A DNA stretch of 64,000 nt from DATLZC01 sp037444005 (GCA_037444005.1 JBBING010000005.1:7141-71140), one strand, 5' to 3'. Counted from the stretch's first letter, positions 41,599 through 50,202 are shown. Program-made: numbers and translations. The notes: generated by a model not told the origin, from the letters alone.

Positions 41599-42070
41599 AT
41601 GGCTCGTTCACGAGACGCTCTCGCGTTTTCAAGTGGAGAGGACCGAGGATGGAATCGACCAAGGGAGTCGCCGCCTTGAAGTCGTACTCCACTTGCACCT
41701 CGATGGCGTCACATTGTTCGCCCGGGTCGTTCTCGGTCGGGGGGTCCGCATACGCAGGATAGTCCCAGCTTCGAACCCGCACGACGACGTTGGAGCTCGC
41801 GTTGGCGAGCGCGAGCGTGCGCTGCTTGGCCACATACAGAATGCATTGGTATCGGTCGTCAGAAGCGATGGCGCAGTCCGATCGCCCCGTGACGCCGTAG
41901 CGAGCGCCCTCCCGGGCGGCTCCCTGTAAGGTTACCCAGGCGTTGTACAGCCGCGCCATGTCGATGATGCCGAAGATCAGGAGAAAGAACACCGGCGCGA
42001 CCATGGCGAATTCGACCAGCGTCTGGCCTCTTTCGCGGCTGCAGCGTGGGCTTCGAGTGAGTCTGTGCAT
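41582..42070 (-). CDS. TadE-like minor pilin
   Basis: 162 aa. The N-terminal RERGQTLVEFAMVAPVFFLLIFGIID is the TadE prepilin-like motif (GQxxVEFA... with a hydrophobic helix), followed by AAREGARYGVTG. The rest is an external domain with two Cys pairs. TadE/F proteins are pseudopilins of the Flp/Tad system. Follows the VWA gene after 8 bases. Confidence 0.85.
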   Translation of the reverse strand: MHRLTRSPRCSRERGQTLVEFAMVAPVFFLLIFGIIDMARLYNAWVTLQGAAREGARYGVTGRSDCAIASDDRYQCILYVAKQRTLALANASSNVVVRVRSWDYPAYADPPTENDPGEQCDAIEVQVEYDFKAATPLVDSILGPLHLKTRERLVNEPFGPCS

Positions 42071-42078
42071 GCTTTACC

Positions 42079-43299
42079 CTACTCGATGAGCCTGAACGCG
42101 ATCGCTTGAGCGACGTCGCCGAAGACCTCAGGCAGGTCAGAGGCGGTGGCTACCTCAAAGTAGTGGTCGTTCGTCCCGTCCGTCGACGAGGCGATGCACT
42201 TCAGTAGCCGACGGTCGGCCGTGTTGTCGTGATCCGAATTGCCGATGCCGTTACAGTACCCGGGTTGCGAGGGGTTAGCATTGTCCGGGTTGCCGCACAC
42301 GCCAAACGCCACCACATAGATTTCCACCCCCTGTGCCTTCAGGGAGTCGGCGAGAGCCTTGGTCTTGACGTCGAGCTCTCGCTCGCGTGTCTGGGCGGAG
42401 CGGCAGTTCGAGTCGACGTAGCTGTCTGAATTCCAAGGGCTCGTGCTCGGCCGACACTCGGCCGGTGGCGCCCCCTGACCGTACGAGGTCGAATTGTACG
42501 TGTTGTCGCCGTCGGAGAGGATCACGAGGAACTTGGCGACGTTCGAACTCGACTGCGCTCCTGGCCCGAACAAGATGTCCCGTCCCTGCTTCAAGGCCAA
42601 GCACACGTTGGTACCCGTTCCTCCGAGGGCGCGAACGTTCGCGATGTTGCTCTGGAGGTAACTGGCGTTGGACGACAGATTCAGAACGTTCGACCCAGGG
42701 ACACACGCGCTGTACGAACGTGGCGGATTGTAGCATCCGCGGAAGGGCGCAAAGCCGACCTTCGTCAGGTAGTTGGTTCCGCCCAAAAGGGTTTGTACAA
42801 AGAGCGAGGCGGCGTCACGAGCCTCCTTGATCGGGCAGCCGGAGTTGTTCTGGTTGCTGTTGCATGGGGAAGCCCCCATGCTTCCCGTTGCGTCGATCAT
42901 CAGAGCGGTGTCAACCGGGATGAGGCCGAACCCGGCGGCTGCCTCGGCCTCGACGTCCACCGCGCCGAACCCGAACAGCTTCATGAAGAGCATGTCGACG
43001 GAGACGGTGCCGCGGACGCGGAACTGCGAGTCCTGGTCGGGAGGCGGGAAGCTGATGGTGGCGTTGGGCATGTTCTCGGCCATGTACTGTGTTGCCCGAG
43101 CCTGCGCGGTGGGGATGGATGGCAGGTCCAGCACGCCCGCCAATGCAGCGGCGTCGAGCGCCCGGCTGAGCTGAGCGCGAGTGATGTATACACGGCCCAG
43201 GTCGAGGGCCAGGCCCAGCAATCCCACCAACACCACCACGAGGATCGCCATGATGGGGAGAATCTGACCCCGCTCCCGGTGTCGCGTTGGCGGAAACAT
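42079..43299 (-). CDS. TadG-like protein with von Willebrand A domain
   Basis: 406 aa. N-terminal RERGQILPIMAILVVVLVGLLGLALDLGRVY (Tad helix) and AQLSRALDAAALAGVLDLP are typical of TadG. A VWA domain starts at TALMIDATGSMG (MIDAS: D-x-S/T variant, DATGSMG) and continues to VEIYVVAFGVC, with a Cys-rich insert. Such proteins are thought to anchor or tip Tad pili. The MIDAS has Ala-Thr-Gly-Ser (DATGS) rather than the classical DxSxS, so metal binding may be altered. First Tad gene after the TadE-like gene at 43333-43773. Confidence 0.85.
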   Translation of the reverse strand: MFPPTRHRERGQILPIMAILVVVLVGLLGLALDLGRVYITRAQLSRALDAAALAGVLDLPSIPTAQARATQYMAENMPNATISFPPPDQDSQFRVRGTVSVDMLFMKLFGFGAVDVEAEAAAGFGLIPVDTALMIDATGSMGASPCNSNQNNSGCPIKEARDAASLFVQTLLGGTNYLTKVGFAPFRGCYNPPRSYSACVPGSNVLNLSSNASYLQSNIANVRALGGTGTNVCLALKQGRDILFGPGAQSSSNVAKFLVILSDGDNTYNSTSYGQGAPPAECRPSTSPWNSDSYVDSNCRSAQTRERELDVKTKALADSLKAQGVEIYVVAFGVCGNPDNANPSQPGYCNGIGNSDHDNTADRRLLKCIASSTDGTNDHYFEVATASDLPEVFGDVAQAIAFRLIE

Positions 43300-43332
43300 G
43301 CTGTTCCTCCCTCCGAGAATCGCAGCTCACGT

Positions 43333-43773
43333 TCAATAGGGCTGCGGCGGAAAGATTCGCATCGTGGTCTTGCTGCACATCCTGAACGAGTCCGGCAATA
43401 TCAAGGGAATCCCGAGCAGCAACGATCGGTCGTTGCACACTTCGACCGTGATGCTGTCCTCGCCTCCCAGCGACCACCGAACGACATTGACGTCGTCAGT
43501 CGGGTCCACGGGGTCGCGCAGCCGTGCCGTTTCGGTGACCACGAGGTTCCGAATTTGGTCGTCAGTGGCGAGCCCTTTGGAGCCCAGTCGTGCGCCATCC
43601 CGGGCCGCGTTCACCAGTGTGAGATACGTGTTCATCGACCCGGCCACTTCGACGATGCCGACCACGACGAGGAGAAGGACGGGCAGCAGAAAGCCCAGCT
43701 CGGCTGTGCTCTGCCCCCTCTCCGGGCCGCGACTGCGCCCGCTATGTCGTGAGCCGGCTGTCGATGCATTCAA
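43333..43773 (-). CDS. TadE-like pilus protein
   Basis: 146 aa. PERGQSTAELGFLLPVLLLVVVGIVEVAG is the prepilin-like N-terminal helix; VNAARDGARLGSKG follows, as in TadE/TadF. The rest is a small external domain with few Cys. Likely co-transcribed with the VWA and TadE genes downstream. The upstream region (43774 on) is unannotated. Confidence 0.82.
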   Translation of the reverse strand: MNASTAGSRHSGRSRGPERGQSTAELGFLLPVLLLVVVGIVEVAGSMNTYLTLVNAARDGARLGSKGLATDDQIRNLVVTETARLRDPVDPTDDVNVVRWSLGGEDSITVEVCNDRSLLLGIPLILPDSFRMCSKTTMRIFPPQPY

Positions 43774-44133
43774 CGGCGATTCTCCCCGAAGCTTGTCCTG
43801 CTTTCATGCCGCTGGATTCGATGGCTGACTGGGCGAAGCGTCTCTCGACCTTCCCCATCCACTTCAGAATCGGATCGAGGGCTTGGAATCTGTAACCGGT
43901 CATTAACGGGTCACGCGTACCCCGCACTCCTTAGCTGCCGCGCAGGCTCCGGAAGATGGCATCGCCTGGGAGGTCCGCAAGACGTCGGCCCGCAAACTGT
44001 CACTTGCCGTCCGACGGCTGGAATCACTGCGTCAAGGAAGGTTCGGCCACAGTGGGCGAGTCTGATGCGGGCTGCGGTGAAGGTCCGGTGATGAGCCAGC
44101 GCGCTCCGGCGCACGTTACGTCGAGAAAATCGG
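43774..44133. other. Intergenic region between the Tad genes and nrdR
   Basis: About 360 bases between divergent units. It must hold the promoter of the Tad operon. I see no supported gene; base composition is less GC-rich than average. The NrdR promoter follows immediately. Confidence 0.4.
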
Positions 44134-44185
44134 CCCAACATGTAGTGCTGGAACGGTTGACATGCCCCATATCTTGTGCTAGCTT
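44134..44185 (+). promoter_or_regulatory. nrdR promoter with two tandem NrdR boxes
   Basis: TTGACA (44157-44162), 17-base spacer, TAGCTT (44180-44185). One NrdR box (core AACATGTAGTG, 44137-44147) lies just upstream of the -35; a second (core CATATCTTGTG, about 44168-44178) fills the spacer. Their centres are 31 bases apart, the three-helical-turn spacing typical of NrdR operators. This predicts autorepression of nrdR and of downstream genes. Confidence 0.7.
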
Positions 44186-44232
44186 TTGGCCCGCGGCGTC
44201 GTCGCGTGGCCGCCGCGCGGAGGAAGAGAGAG

Positions 44233-44850
44233 ATGCGCTGCCCCTACTGCGGCCATCCGGAATCGAGGGTGACGGACTCTCGCGAGGCGGAGGACGGCAT
44301 CCGGCGCCGCCGCGAGTGTCTGTCGTGCGGCCAGCGGTTCACCACGTTCGAGCGGCTGCTCGTCTCCACGCTGTATGTGGTCAAGCGCGACGGGCGCCGC
44401 GAGCCCTTCGACCGGACGAAGCTGCTGACGGGGCTGCGGAAAGCGTGTGAAAAGCGCCCGCTGCCGACGGGCACGGTCGAAGCGGTCGCCGCCGATATCG
44501 AGAGCGCGCTCATGGCGCTGGGCGTGGCCGAGGTTCCGACCCGCGACATCGGCGAGCTCGTGATGGAGCGGCTGCGCGGGCTCGACCCCATCGCTTACAT
44601 CCGGTTCGCGAGCGTGTACCGGCGCTTTCAGGACCTCGACGAGCTCCGCGACGAGGTCGAGCGGCTGTCCCGGCCGGCGCCGCGCGGGCCTTCACCCGAC
44701 CAGCTTCCGCTGTTCAGCGCGGAGTCGGTGGGCGGGCTGCGCGCGCTGCCGCCCCGACGGCGCCGCGGCCGGCCGCAGCGTTCCGAAGGGGCGCCCATGG
44801 CCGCGCCACGGCGTGACGCCGATCACAGGAGAACTCACCGGTCGTCCTGA
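44233..44850 (+). CDS. nrdR: Transcriptional repressor NrdR with long C-terminal tail
   Basis: 205 aa from the ATG at 44233. The zinc ribbon MRCPYC...CLSCGQRFTTFE (residues 1-42) and the ATP-cone (KRDGRREPFDRTKLLTGLRKACEKRP through ASVYRRFQDLDEL, about 50-140) are typical; NrdR represses ribonucleotide reductase genes in response to dATP/ATP. Most NrdR proteins are about 150 aa; here there is an extra tail of about 55 residues rich in Pro and Arg (LPPRRRRGRPQR). Two NrdR boxes at its own promoter and two class II RNR genes downstream agree with its role. Confidence 0.92.
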   Translation: MRCPYCGHPESRVTDSREAEDGIRRRRECLSCGQRFTTFERLLVSTLYVVKRDGRREPFDRTKLLTGLRKACEKRPLPTGTVEAVAADIESALMALGVAEVPTRDIGELVMERLRGLDPIAYIRFASVYRRFQDLDELRDEVERLSRPAPRGPSPDQLPLFSAESVGGLRALPPRRRRGRPQRSEGAPMAAPRRDADHRRTHRSS

Positions 44851-44880
44851 GGGACGGCCCGACGAAGGGAGAACGGACCG

Positions 44881-45174
44881 TTGCGGCTGCAAGGGCGTCT
44901 GCTGAATCAGGACGGCGAGCTGGTGGCGGAAGGGCTTCTCGAGCTCAACGCCGCCCGCATGGAGATCACCATGTGGCCCGACCGGGAGCGGCATCTCCTG
45001 TCGCGCCAACGCGGTGAGCTCACGCTCGAACTGGACGACGGGCGGCGGCTGCGCCTCTCCGACCGTCACATGACGTTCCGGGTCGCCACGGGCTCCAATC
45101 CGTATCAGGTGATCTACCGGCTCCGCGTCCTCCAGGAGGAAGCGGCTCCGGCGCCGAGCGGAGGGGGCGGATGA
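44881..45174 (+). CDS. Small hypothetical protein A in nrdR operon
   Basis: 97 aa with a TTG start supported by AAGGGAG at 9 bases. Beta-rich pattern (MRLQGRLLNQDGELVAEG, ELTLELDDGRRLRLSDRHMTF) and a short Pro/Gly tail. No known family recognised. Its stop overlaps the next ATG (ATGA). Confidence 0.6.
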   Translation: MRLQGRLLNQDGELVAEGLLELNAARMEITMWPDRERHLLSRQRGELTLELDDGRRLRLSDRHMTFRVATGSNPYQVIYRLRVLQEEAAPAPSGGGG

Positions 45175-45455
45175 GCCTCGTCGAGCGGTTTCTGGACGTG
45201 GTGATCGCAGCGTACCGGGAGGAGCGCGACGCTGCCCCGCCTGCCACGCGGGAGGCGCTGGACGACCGCATCCGCTTCCTCACGGACTACCGGCTGTGGG
45301 GCGCGGACGCGGCGGCGTTCGAGCGGCTCATCGACGGCCTGCGCACCGGCGCGGACGCGGGCCGGCTGCTCGTCGAGTCGCCCGTGAGGTTCGGGCAGGA
45401 CCTCGCCGCCCGATGGCAGGCGTTCGTCCGGGACGAGGCGCTCGCGCCGGCGTAG
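45171..45455 (+). CDS. Small hypothetical protein B in nrdR operon
   Basis: 94 aa, ATG overlapping the preceding stop. Helical and acidic-basic mixed (SLVERFLDVVIAAYREERDA, LTDYRLWGADAAAFERLIDG). No recognised domain; the translational coupling to gene A suggests a pair acting together. Confidence 0.58.
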   Translation: MSLVERFLDVVIAAYREERDAAPPATREALDDRIRFLTDYRLWGADAAAFERLIDGLRTGADAGRLLVESPVRFGQDLAARWQAFVRDEALAPA

Positions 45456-45474
45456 GGCAGAGGGAGGCATGACG

Positions 45475-45570
45475 ATGCGCCAGTGGGAGACGGGATGGCG
45501 AGCGGTCCAGCGGCGCGCGCGGACATTGAGCCGGCGACTGTTCCGGCTGTATCTGCTCACGGTGCCCTGA
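45475..45570 (+). CDS. Very small basic peptide gene (31 aa)
   Basis: From the ATG at 45475 (an in-frame ATG also at 45469) a peptide MRQWETGWRAVQRRARTL... ends LFRLYLLTVP before the TGA at 45568-45570. AGGGAGG lies 8 bases before 45475. Arg-rich and amphipathic, ending hydrophobic. It fits tightly between two genes with its own ribosome binding site, which is the main support. Confidence 0.4.
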   Translation: MRQWETGWRAVQRRARTLSRRLFRLYLLTVP

Positions 45571-45581
45571 GGAGGCGAGCC

Positions 45582-45785
45582 ATGGGCCGGCGATGGTCCT
45601 TCTGGCGCCGAAGGTATCTCGAATTGAAGGCGCGCGAGCGGGAGGCGCACGCCGCCTGGCGCGCCCGCTTCCCCGATCCGGAGGCGCGCCTTCGGCTCGA
45701 CCACGCGCGCTATCTGCTCGAGCGGGCCGAGGCGAAGATGAAGGAGGCCGCTTCCCGGGAGCTTGCCGGCGTACCCGGTCCGTGA
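45582..45785 (+). CDS. Small basic coiled-coil-like protein
   Basis: 67 aa. GGAGGCGAGCC before the ATG is a good ribosome binding site. Rich in Arg, Glu and Ala (FWRRRYLELKAREREAHAAW, LLERAEAKMKEAASREL), so probably a helical charged protein. Twelve bases after the small peptide gene. Unknown function; last gene before the tandem hairpins. Confidence 0.52.
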   Translation: MGRRWSFWRRRYLELKAREREAHAAWRARFPDPEARLRLDHARYLLERAEAKMKEAASRELAGVPGP

Positions 45786-45836
45786 GCCGTCCGCTCCGAG
45801 GCGGATGGCTCACGAACGCCCCGTATCGCCGGGGCG
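45782..45836 (+). terminator. Tandem hairpins after the small-gene operon
   Basis: Hairpin 1: GTGAGCCGTCCGC (45782-45794) pairs with GCGGATGGCTCAC (45801-45813), 13 bp with one G-U, loop TCCGAG; it overlaps the last stop codon. Hairpin 2: CGCCCCG (45817-45823) with CGGGGCG (45830-45836), loop TATCGC, followed by CTCGTATTCT. Either a terminator or an attenuator before nrdJ. Confidence 0.6.
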
Positions 45837-45967
45837 CTCGTATTCTCCGGAAGCCTTCGCGAGCGGCGCCGCCACGCCGTCGCGATGCATGAACGAAGCG
45901 TCGATGAACACCGCCGGCCACGAGCCCTTCGGGGCCGACGGAGTCGCCAGAACGAGAGGAGGGAGCC

Positions 45968-48751
45968 ATGGTCCTGCAAGCGACGCCCCCGACCGGCGGG
46001 GCTGGGACGGACGCCCGCGCCGAACTTCGGAGGTTCACGGTCGAGCGGTACTTCACCAGGCCCGGCGTGCACCCGTTCGACGAGATCGAGTGGGAGCTCC
46101 GCACGGCGAGCATCACGGACGAGAGCGGCAACGCCGTCTTCGAACAGCGCGACGTCGAGATCCCGAAGTTCTGGAGCCAGACGGCGACCAACGTCGTCGT
46201 CTCGAAGTACTTCCGGGGCCCGCTGAACTCGCCGCAGCGCGAGCGTAGCGTCCGCCAGCTCATCGGACGCGTGGTCGACACCATCACCCGCTGGGGCCGC
46301 GAGGGCGGGTACTTCGACAGCGACGAACAGGCCGAGACGTTCGCGGCGGAGCTGGCGCATCTCCTCGTGTACCAGAAGATGGCCTTCAACAGCCCCGTCT
46401 GGTTCAACGTCGGCGTCGAGGAGAAGCCCCAGTGCTCCGCCTGCTTCATCCTCTCGGTCGAGGACACCATGGAGTCGATCCTGGACTGGTGCCGGACCGA
46501 GGGCATGATCTTCAAAGGCGGCTCGGGCTCCGGCGTGAACCTGTCGCCCATCCGCTCGTCGAAGGAGCCGCTGTCGTCGGGCGGGCAGGCGTCGGGCCCG
46601 GTCTCGTTCATGCGAGGGGCGGACGCCATCGCCGGGTCCATCAAGTCGGGCGGCAAGACCCGCCGCGCCGCCAAGATGGTGATCCTGAACGTCGACCATC
46701 CCGACATCGAGGAGTTCATCGACTGCAAGGTTAAGGAGGAGCGGAAGGCGTACGCCCTGGGCGCGGCGGGCTACGACATGTCGCTGAACGGCGAAGCCTG
46801 GGCGTCGATCCAGTTCCAGAACGCCAACAACTCCGTCCGGGTGACCGACGAGTTCATGCACGCGGCGTTGGAAGGGCGCGACTGGGCGCTGCGCGCCGTC
46901 ACGACGGGCGAGACGTTGGCGACGGTGAAGGCGAGCGACCTCCTCCGGCGGATCGCGGCGGCGGCGTGGGAATGCGGCGACCCGGGGATGCAGTACGACA
47001 CGACCATCAACGATTGGCACACCTGCCCGAACTCCGGCCGCATCAACGCATCGAACCCGTGCTCCGAGTACATGCATCTCGACAACAGCGCCTGCAACCT
47101 GGCGTCGCTCAACCTGATGAAGTTCGTCGATGAGGACGGCAACTTCCTGGTCGAGGACTTCCGGCGGGCGGTGACCATCACCATCTGGGCGCAGGAGATC
47201 ATCGTCGGTAACAGCAGCTATCCCACGGAGGCCATCGAGAAGAACGCAAAGGCGTTCCGGCAGCTCGGCCTCGGGTACGCGAACCTCGGCGCGCTGCTGA
47301 TGTCGCTGGGCCTGCCGTACGACTCCGACGCCGGGCGGGCCTACGCGGCCGCCGTGACGTCGCTGATGACAGGCCAGGCCTACGCCACGTCGGCGGCGAT
47401 CGCGAGTCGCCCCGAACTGGGGCCGTTCGAGGGGTTCGCCATCAACCGCGAGCCGATGCTGCGGGTCATCCGCAAGCACCGCGACGCCTCGCGGGCCATC
47501 GATTCGACGCTGGCCCCCCGGGAGGTGCTGGACGCCGCGAACGAGGCGTGGGACACCGCGCTGGACCTCGGGGAGCGGTACGGCTTCCGGAATGCGCAGG
47601 CCACGGTGCTGGCGCCCACGGGCACCATCGCGTTCATGATGGACTGCGACACCACGGGCGTGGAGCCGGACATCGCGCTGGTGAAGTACAAGAAGCTCGT
47701 GGGCGGCGGCGTCATCAAGATCGTCAACACGACGGTGCCGCGCGCCTTGCGCCGGCTGGGATACGCCCCCGAGCAGATCGAGGACATCGTCCGCTACATC
47801 GACGAGCACGGGACCATCGAGGGCGCGCCGTTCCTCCGCGAGGAGCACCTGCCGGTGTTCGACTGCGCGTTCCGGGCGCCCAACGGCCAGCGCAGCATCC
47901 ATCACCTGGGGCACATCAAGATGATGGGCGCCGTGCAGCCGTTCATCTCGGGCGCCATCTCCAAGACGGTGAACCTGCCGCAGGAGGCGACCGTCGAGGA
48001 CGTGATGGACGCGTATGTCCAGGCGTGGAGGCATGGGCTGAAGGCGATCGCCATCTACCGCGACGGCTCCAAGAAGGTGCAGCCGCTGTCGACGGGCGCC
48101 GACGCGAAGGCCGGCGCGCAGGAGGCCCGGCCGGTCCGGCGCCGCCTGCCCGACACGCGGAACTCGCGCACCCACAAGTTCAGCATCGAGGGCCACGAGG
48201 GCTACATCACCGTCGGCATGTACGAGGACGGTACGCCCGGCGAGATCTTCGTGACGATGGCGAAGGAGGGCTCGACCATCAGCGGGATGATGGACGCGTT
48301 CGCGACGTCCATCTCGCTCACGCTGCAGTACGGCGTGCCGCTCATCGACCTCATCCAGAAGTTCTCGCACATGCGCTTCGAGCCGTCCGGCCGGACCGAG
48401 AACCCCGACATCCCGGTGGCGCAGTCGGTGGTCGACTACGTGTTCCGCTGGCTGGCGTCGCAGTTCCTGAGCCCGGAGGAGGCGTACGCCATCGGCGTGA
48501 TGACGCCGGAAGTCAAGGCGCAGCTCGCGGCGGGCCAGTACCCGCTGCCGCTGACGGGCGGAGCCATCGGAACCTCCGGGAGCTCGGCGTCGGCGGCGTC
48601 CCAGCAGGCCGGGGGCGGAACCGCTGGCGTGAGGGGGAATGGAAGCGTGTACGCCGACGCGCCGGCGTGCGTGAACTGCGGGTGGATCATGATCCGGTCG
48701 GGCACCTGTTACCGGTGCGAGAACTGCGGCAGCACCAGCGGGTGCTCGTGA
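45968..48751 (+). CDS. nrdJ: Adenosylcobalamin-dependent ribonucleotide reductase (class II), copy 1
   Basis: 927 aa class II RNR that makes deoxynucleotides using adenosylcobalamin. Features: AFNSPVWFNVGVEEKPQCSACFILSVEDTMES, FKGGSGSGVNLSPIR, GGKTRRAAKMVILNVDHPDIEEFIDCK, NPCSEYMHLDNSACNLASLNL (active-site region), TGTIAFMMDCDTTGVEPD, and a C-terminal Zn-ribbon/Cys motif with CVNCGWIMIRSGTCYRCENCG. No ATP-cone is obvious. GAGGAGGGAG precedes the ATG. In this window it is the first of two class II RNRs; about 180 bases of leader contain the tandem hairpins. Confidence 0.93.
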   Translation: MVLQATPPTGGAGTDARAELRRFTVERYFTRPGVHPFDEIEWELRTASITDESGNAVFEQRDVEIPKFWSQTATNVVVSKYFRGPLNSPQRERSVRQLIGRVVDTITRWGREGGYFDSDEQAETFAAELAHLLVYQKMAFNSPVWFNVGVEEKPQCSACFILSVEDTMESILDWCRTEGMIFKGGSGSGVNLSPIRSSKEPLSSGGQASGPVSFMRGADAIAGSIKSGGKTRRAAKMVILNVDHPDIEEFIDCKVKEERKAYALGAAGYDMSLNGEAWASIQFQNANNSVRVTDEFMHAALEGRDWALRAVTTGETLATVKASDLLRRIAAAAWECGDPGMQYDTTINDWHTCPNSGRINASNPCSEYMHLDNSACNLASLNLMKFVDEDGNFLVEDFRRAVTITIWAQEIIVGNSSYPTEAIEKNAKAFRQLGLGYANLGALLMSLGLPYDSDAGRAYAAAVTSLMTGQAYATSAAIASRPELGPFEGFAINREPMLRVIRKHRDASRAIDSTLAPREVLDAANEAWDTALDLGERYGFRNAQATVLAPTGTIAFMMDCDTTGVEPDIALVKYKKLVGGGVIKIVNTTVPRALRRLGYAPEQIEDIVRYIDEHGTIEGAPFLREEHLPVFDCAFRAPNGQRSIHHLGHIKMMGAVQPFISGAISKTVNLPQEATVEDVMDAYVQAWRHGLKAIAIYRDGSKKVQPLSTGADAKAGAQEARPVRRRLPDTRNSRTHKFSIEGHEGYITVGMYEDGTPGEIFVTMAKEGSTISGMMDAFATSISLTLQYGVPLIDLIQKFSHMRFEPSGRTENPDIPVAQSVVDYVFRWLASQFLSPEEAYAIGVMTPEVKAQLAAGQYPLPLTGGAIGTSGSSASAASQQAGGGTAGVRGNGSVYADAPACVNCGWIMIRSGTCYRCENCGSTSGCS

Positions 48752-48771
48752 GGCAAACGTGGGAGGTTGAG

Positions 48772-48903
48772 GTGGGGAAGAAGGTGACAAGCAGGCGCGT
48801 GGCCACAGAGGCCGGAAAGCTTCTGCGCAAGAAGGAAACACCTGTGCGCATCAATACCGTGGCCGGCAGCGCGCTCAGCCAGCGGGAGAAGAAGCGTCGC
48901 TGA
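48772..48903 (+). CDS. Small basic protein after nrdJ (43 aa)
   Basis: MGKKVTSRRVATEAGKLLRK..., ending VAGSALSQREKKRR. Similar tiny basic proteins with the AGKLLR...VAGSALSQR pattern occur in other bacteria, where they are unnamed. GGGAGG 5 bases before the GTG. Twenty bases after the nrdJ stop. Confidence 0.62.
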   Translation: MGKKVTSRRVATEAGKLLRKKETPVRINTVAGSALSQREKKRR

Positions 48904-49011
48904 CTCCCGGGAGGGACGGAGCCCGCACTCTACCGTACCGGCCGGTCGGGAGGTGACCGGCGCCGTCGCCCGCCGAGGAGCCACGGACGTCATCGGGGCA
49001 CGGACGCCCCG

Positions 49012-49026
49012 CCCGCCACTGGCGGG
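49012..49026 (+). terminator. Short hairpin downstream of nrdJ unit
   Basis: CCCGCC (49012-49017), ACT loop, GGCGGG (49021-49026). A 6-bp GC hairpin in the spacer between the small gene and the secreted protein. Weak terminator candidate. Confidence 0.35.
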
Positions 49027-49107
49027 TCACGATGACGGACCGCCTCGGCGGGCGATCGTGCTGTCTGGTGGTTAACCTCAGCGAAGGCCGGCGCGTTCTC
49101 ATGGGCA

Positions 49108-50202
49108 ATGATCGGCCGGACGATCGCGCTTCTCGGGGCTATGCTCCTCGTCGCGAGTTTCGAGGCGGTGTCCCCTCGAGCCGGCGCGCAGGAGCCGACG
49201 CCCACGTCTCCGCCGGTTCGCACTCCCCCGCCGCGCGGCACGCTGCTCGTGCGGGTCGTCAACGACCTGGATGGCGACGGAAGGCGCGACGAAGGGGAGC
49301 CGGGATTGCCGGGATGGCAGGGGCGCATCGGGTGCAGCGATGCCCTTGTGCGCATGCCCGTGACAGACGACCGGGGTGAAACCAGATTCGAAACTGCATC
49401 CGACTGCGCCAGTCTGGAATTGCAGTTCGGTTGGCTTCCCACCTCCCCGGCGTTTGTGTCCTTTACGGTGCAGGCAGGAGCGCGACTCGAGATCGAGTTC
49501 TTGGTACGCAAGGTGGGCGACCAGGTGCAGCGCTTGGCTGGAGACGCCATCGTGGACGGCTTCCCGGCCGCCGCGACCGCTCGTGTGGACGCCTTCGTAC
49601 ACGGGACGTCTTGCGGCGACGGACAGGTCTACGCCCATTGGTATTCTGCGCGCTACGTCCTGTACATCTTGAGCGCACAAGACCGGCCGGGCTGCGCCAC
49701 GGATGGAGAACCGGTGTCCCTCGCCCTCGATGGCAGGCCAGCCGGGAACGTGGCCTTCGCTCCAGGCTCTTCGACAGAATTGCACCTTGTGGCGGGCCCG
49801 ATGCCGATGTGGTTCGGCTACCCGCCGCCGCGCGGGCTCACGCCTCAGGTCTATGTGGGCGACGTGGTCTGCGGTGAGGCCCGCAAATACACGGGTGGCG
49901 GGTTCGTTCCTCAAAACCTCCATTACGTCTATGTGCTTCCAGAGGCCCTTCGTCCCGGGTGCGGGGCGCCCGGGCGCGTGGTGACGCTGCGGGCCGACGG
50001 CGAGACGCTCCGGTCGGCACCCTGGCAGCCGGGCCGGGCGGTGCTGGCGGTGGATCGCGTTCCTTCCCCCGTCCCACCGCGAGCGGGGACGGGGCGTCTC
50101 GGAGAAGAAGCGCCGGCCGCCGCGCTCGCCGGCCTGGCCGCCGCGGCGATGGGCGCCCTGGCGCTTCGAGCGGGTGCGGGCATGGCGCTCCGGCGGCGCT
50201 GA
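49108..50202 (+). CDS. Secreted or surface protein with SdrD-type B-like repeat and C-terminal helix
   Basis: 364 aa. Signal peptide (LLGAMLLVASFEAVSP), Pro/Thr-rich linker, then LVRVVNDLDGDGRRDEGEPGLPGW, the calcium-binding start of SdrD-B-like repeats (VxDDxxxDGxxDxxEPGL), and two or three further beta domains with Cys pairs (CSDAL, CASLEL; TSCGDG; VVCGEARKY). A C-terminal helix (ALAGLAAAAMGALALRAGAGMA) and RRR tail could hold it in the membrane. Adhesion-like; function unknown. Independent of the flanking RNR genes. Confidence 0.65.
   Translation: MIGRTIALLGAMLLVASFEAVSPRAGAQEPTPTSPPVRTPPPRGTLLVRVVNDLDGDGRRDEGEPGLPGWQGRIGCSDALVRMPVTDDRGETRFETASDCASLELQFGWLPTSPAFVSFTVQAGARLEIEFLVRKVGDQVQRLAGDAIVDGFPAAATARVDAFVHGTSCGDGQVYAHWYSARYVLYILSAQDRPGCATDGEPVSLALDGRPAGNVAFAPGSSTELHLVAGPMPMWFGYPPPRGLTPQVYVGDVVCGEARKYTGGGFVPQNLHYVYVLPEALRPGCGAPGRVVTLRADGETLRSAPWQPGRAVLAVDRVPSPVPPRAGTGRLGEEAPAAALAGLAAAAMGALALRAGAGMALRRR

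Noticed and set aside
45786..45967. Cobalamin riboswitch before nrdJ copy 1
   Set aside because: No B12-box or related motif was found; the leader holds only simple hairpins.
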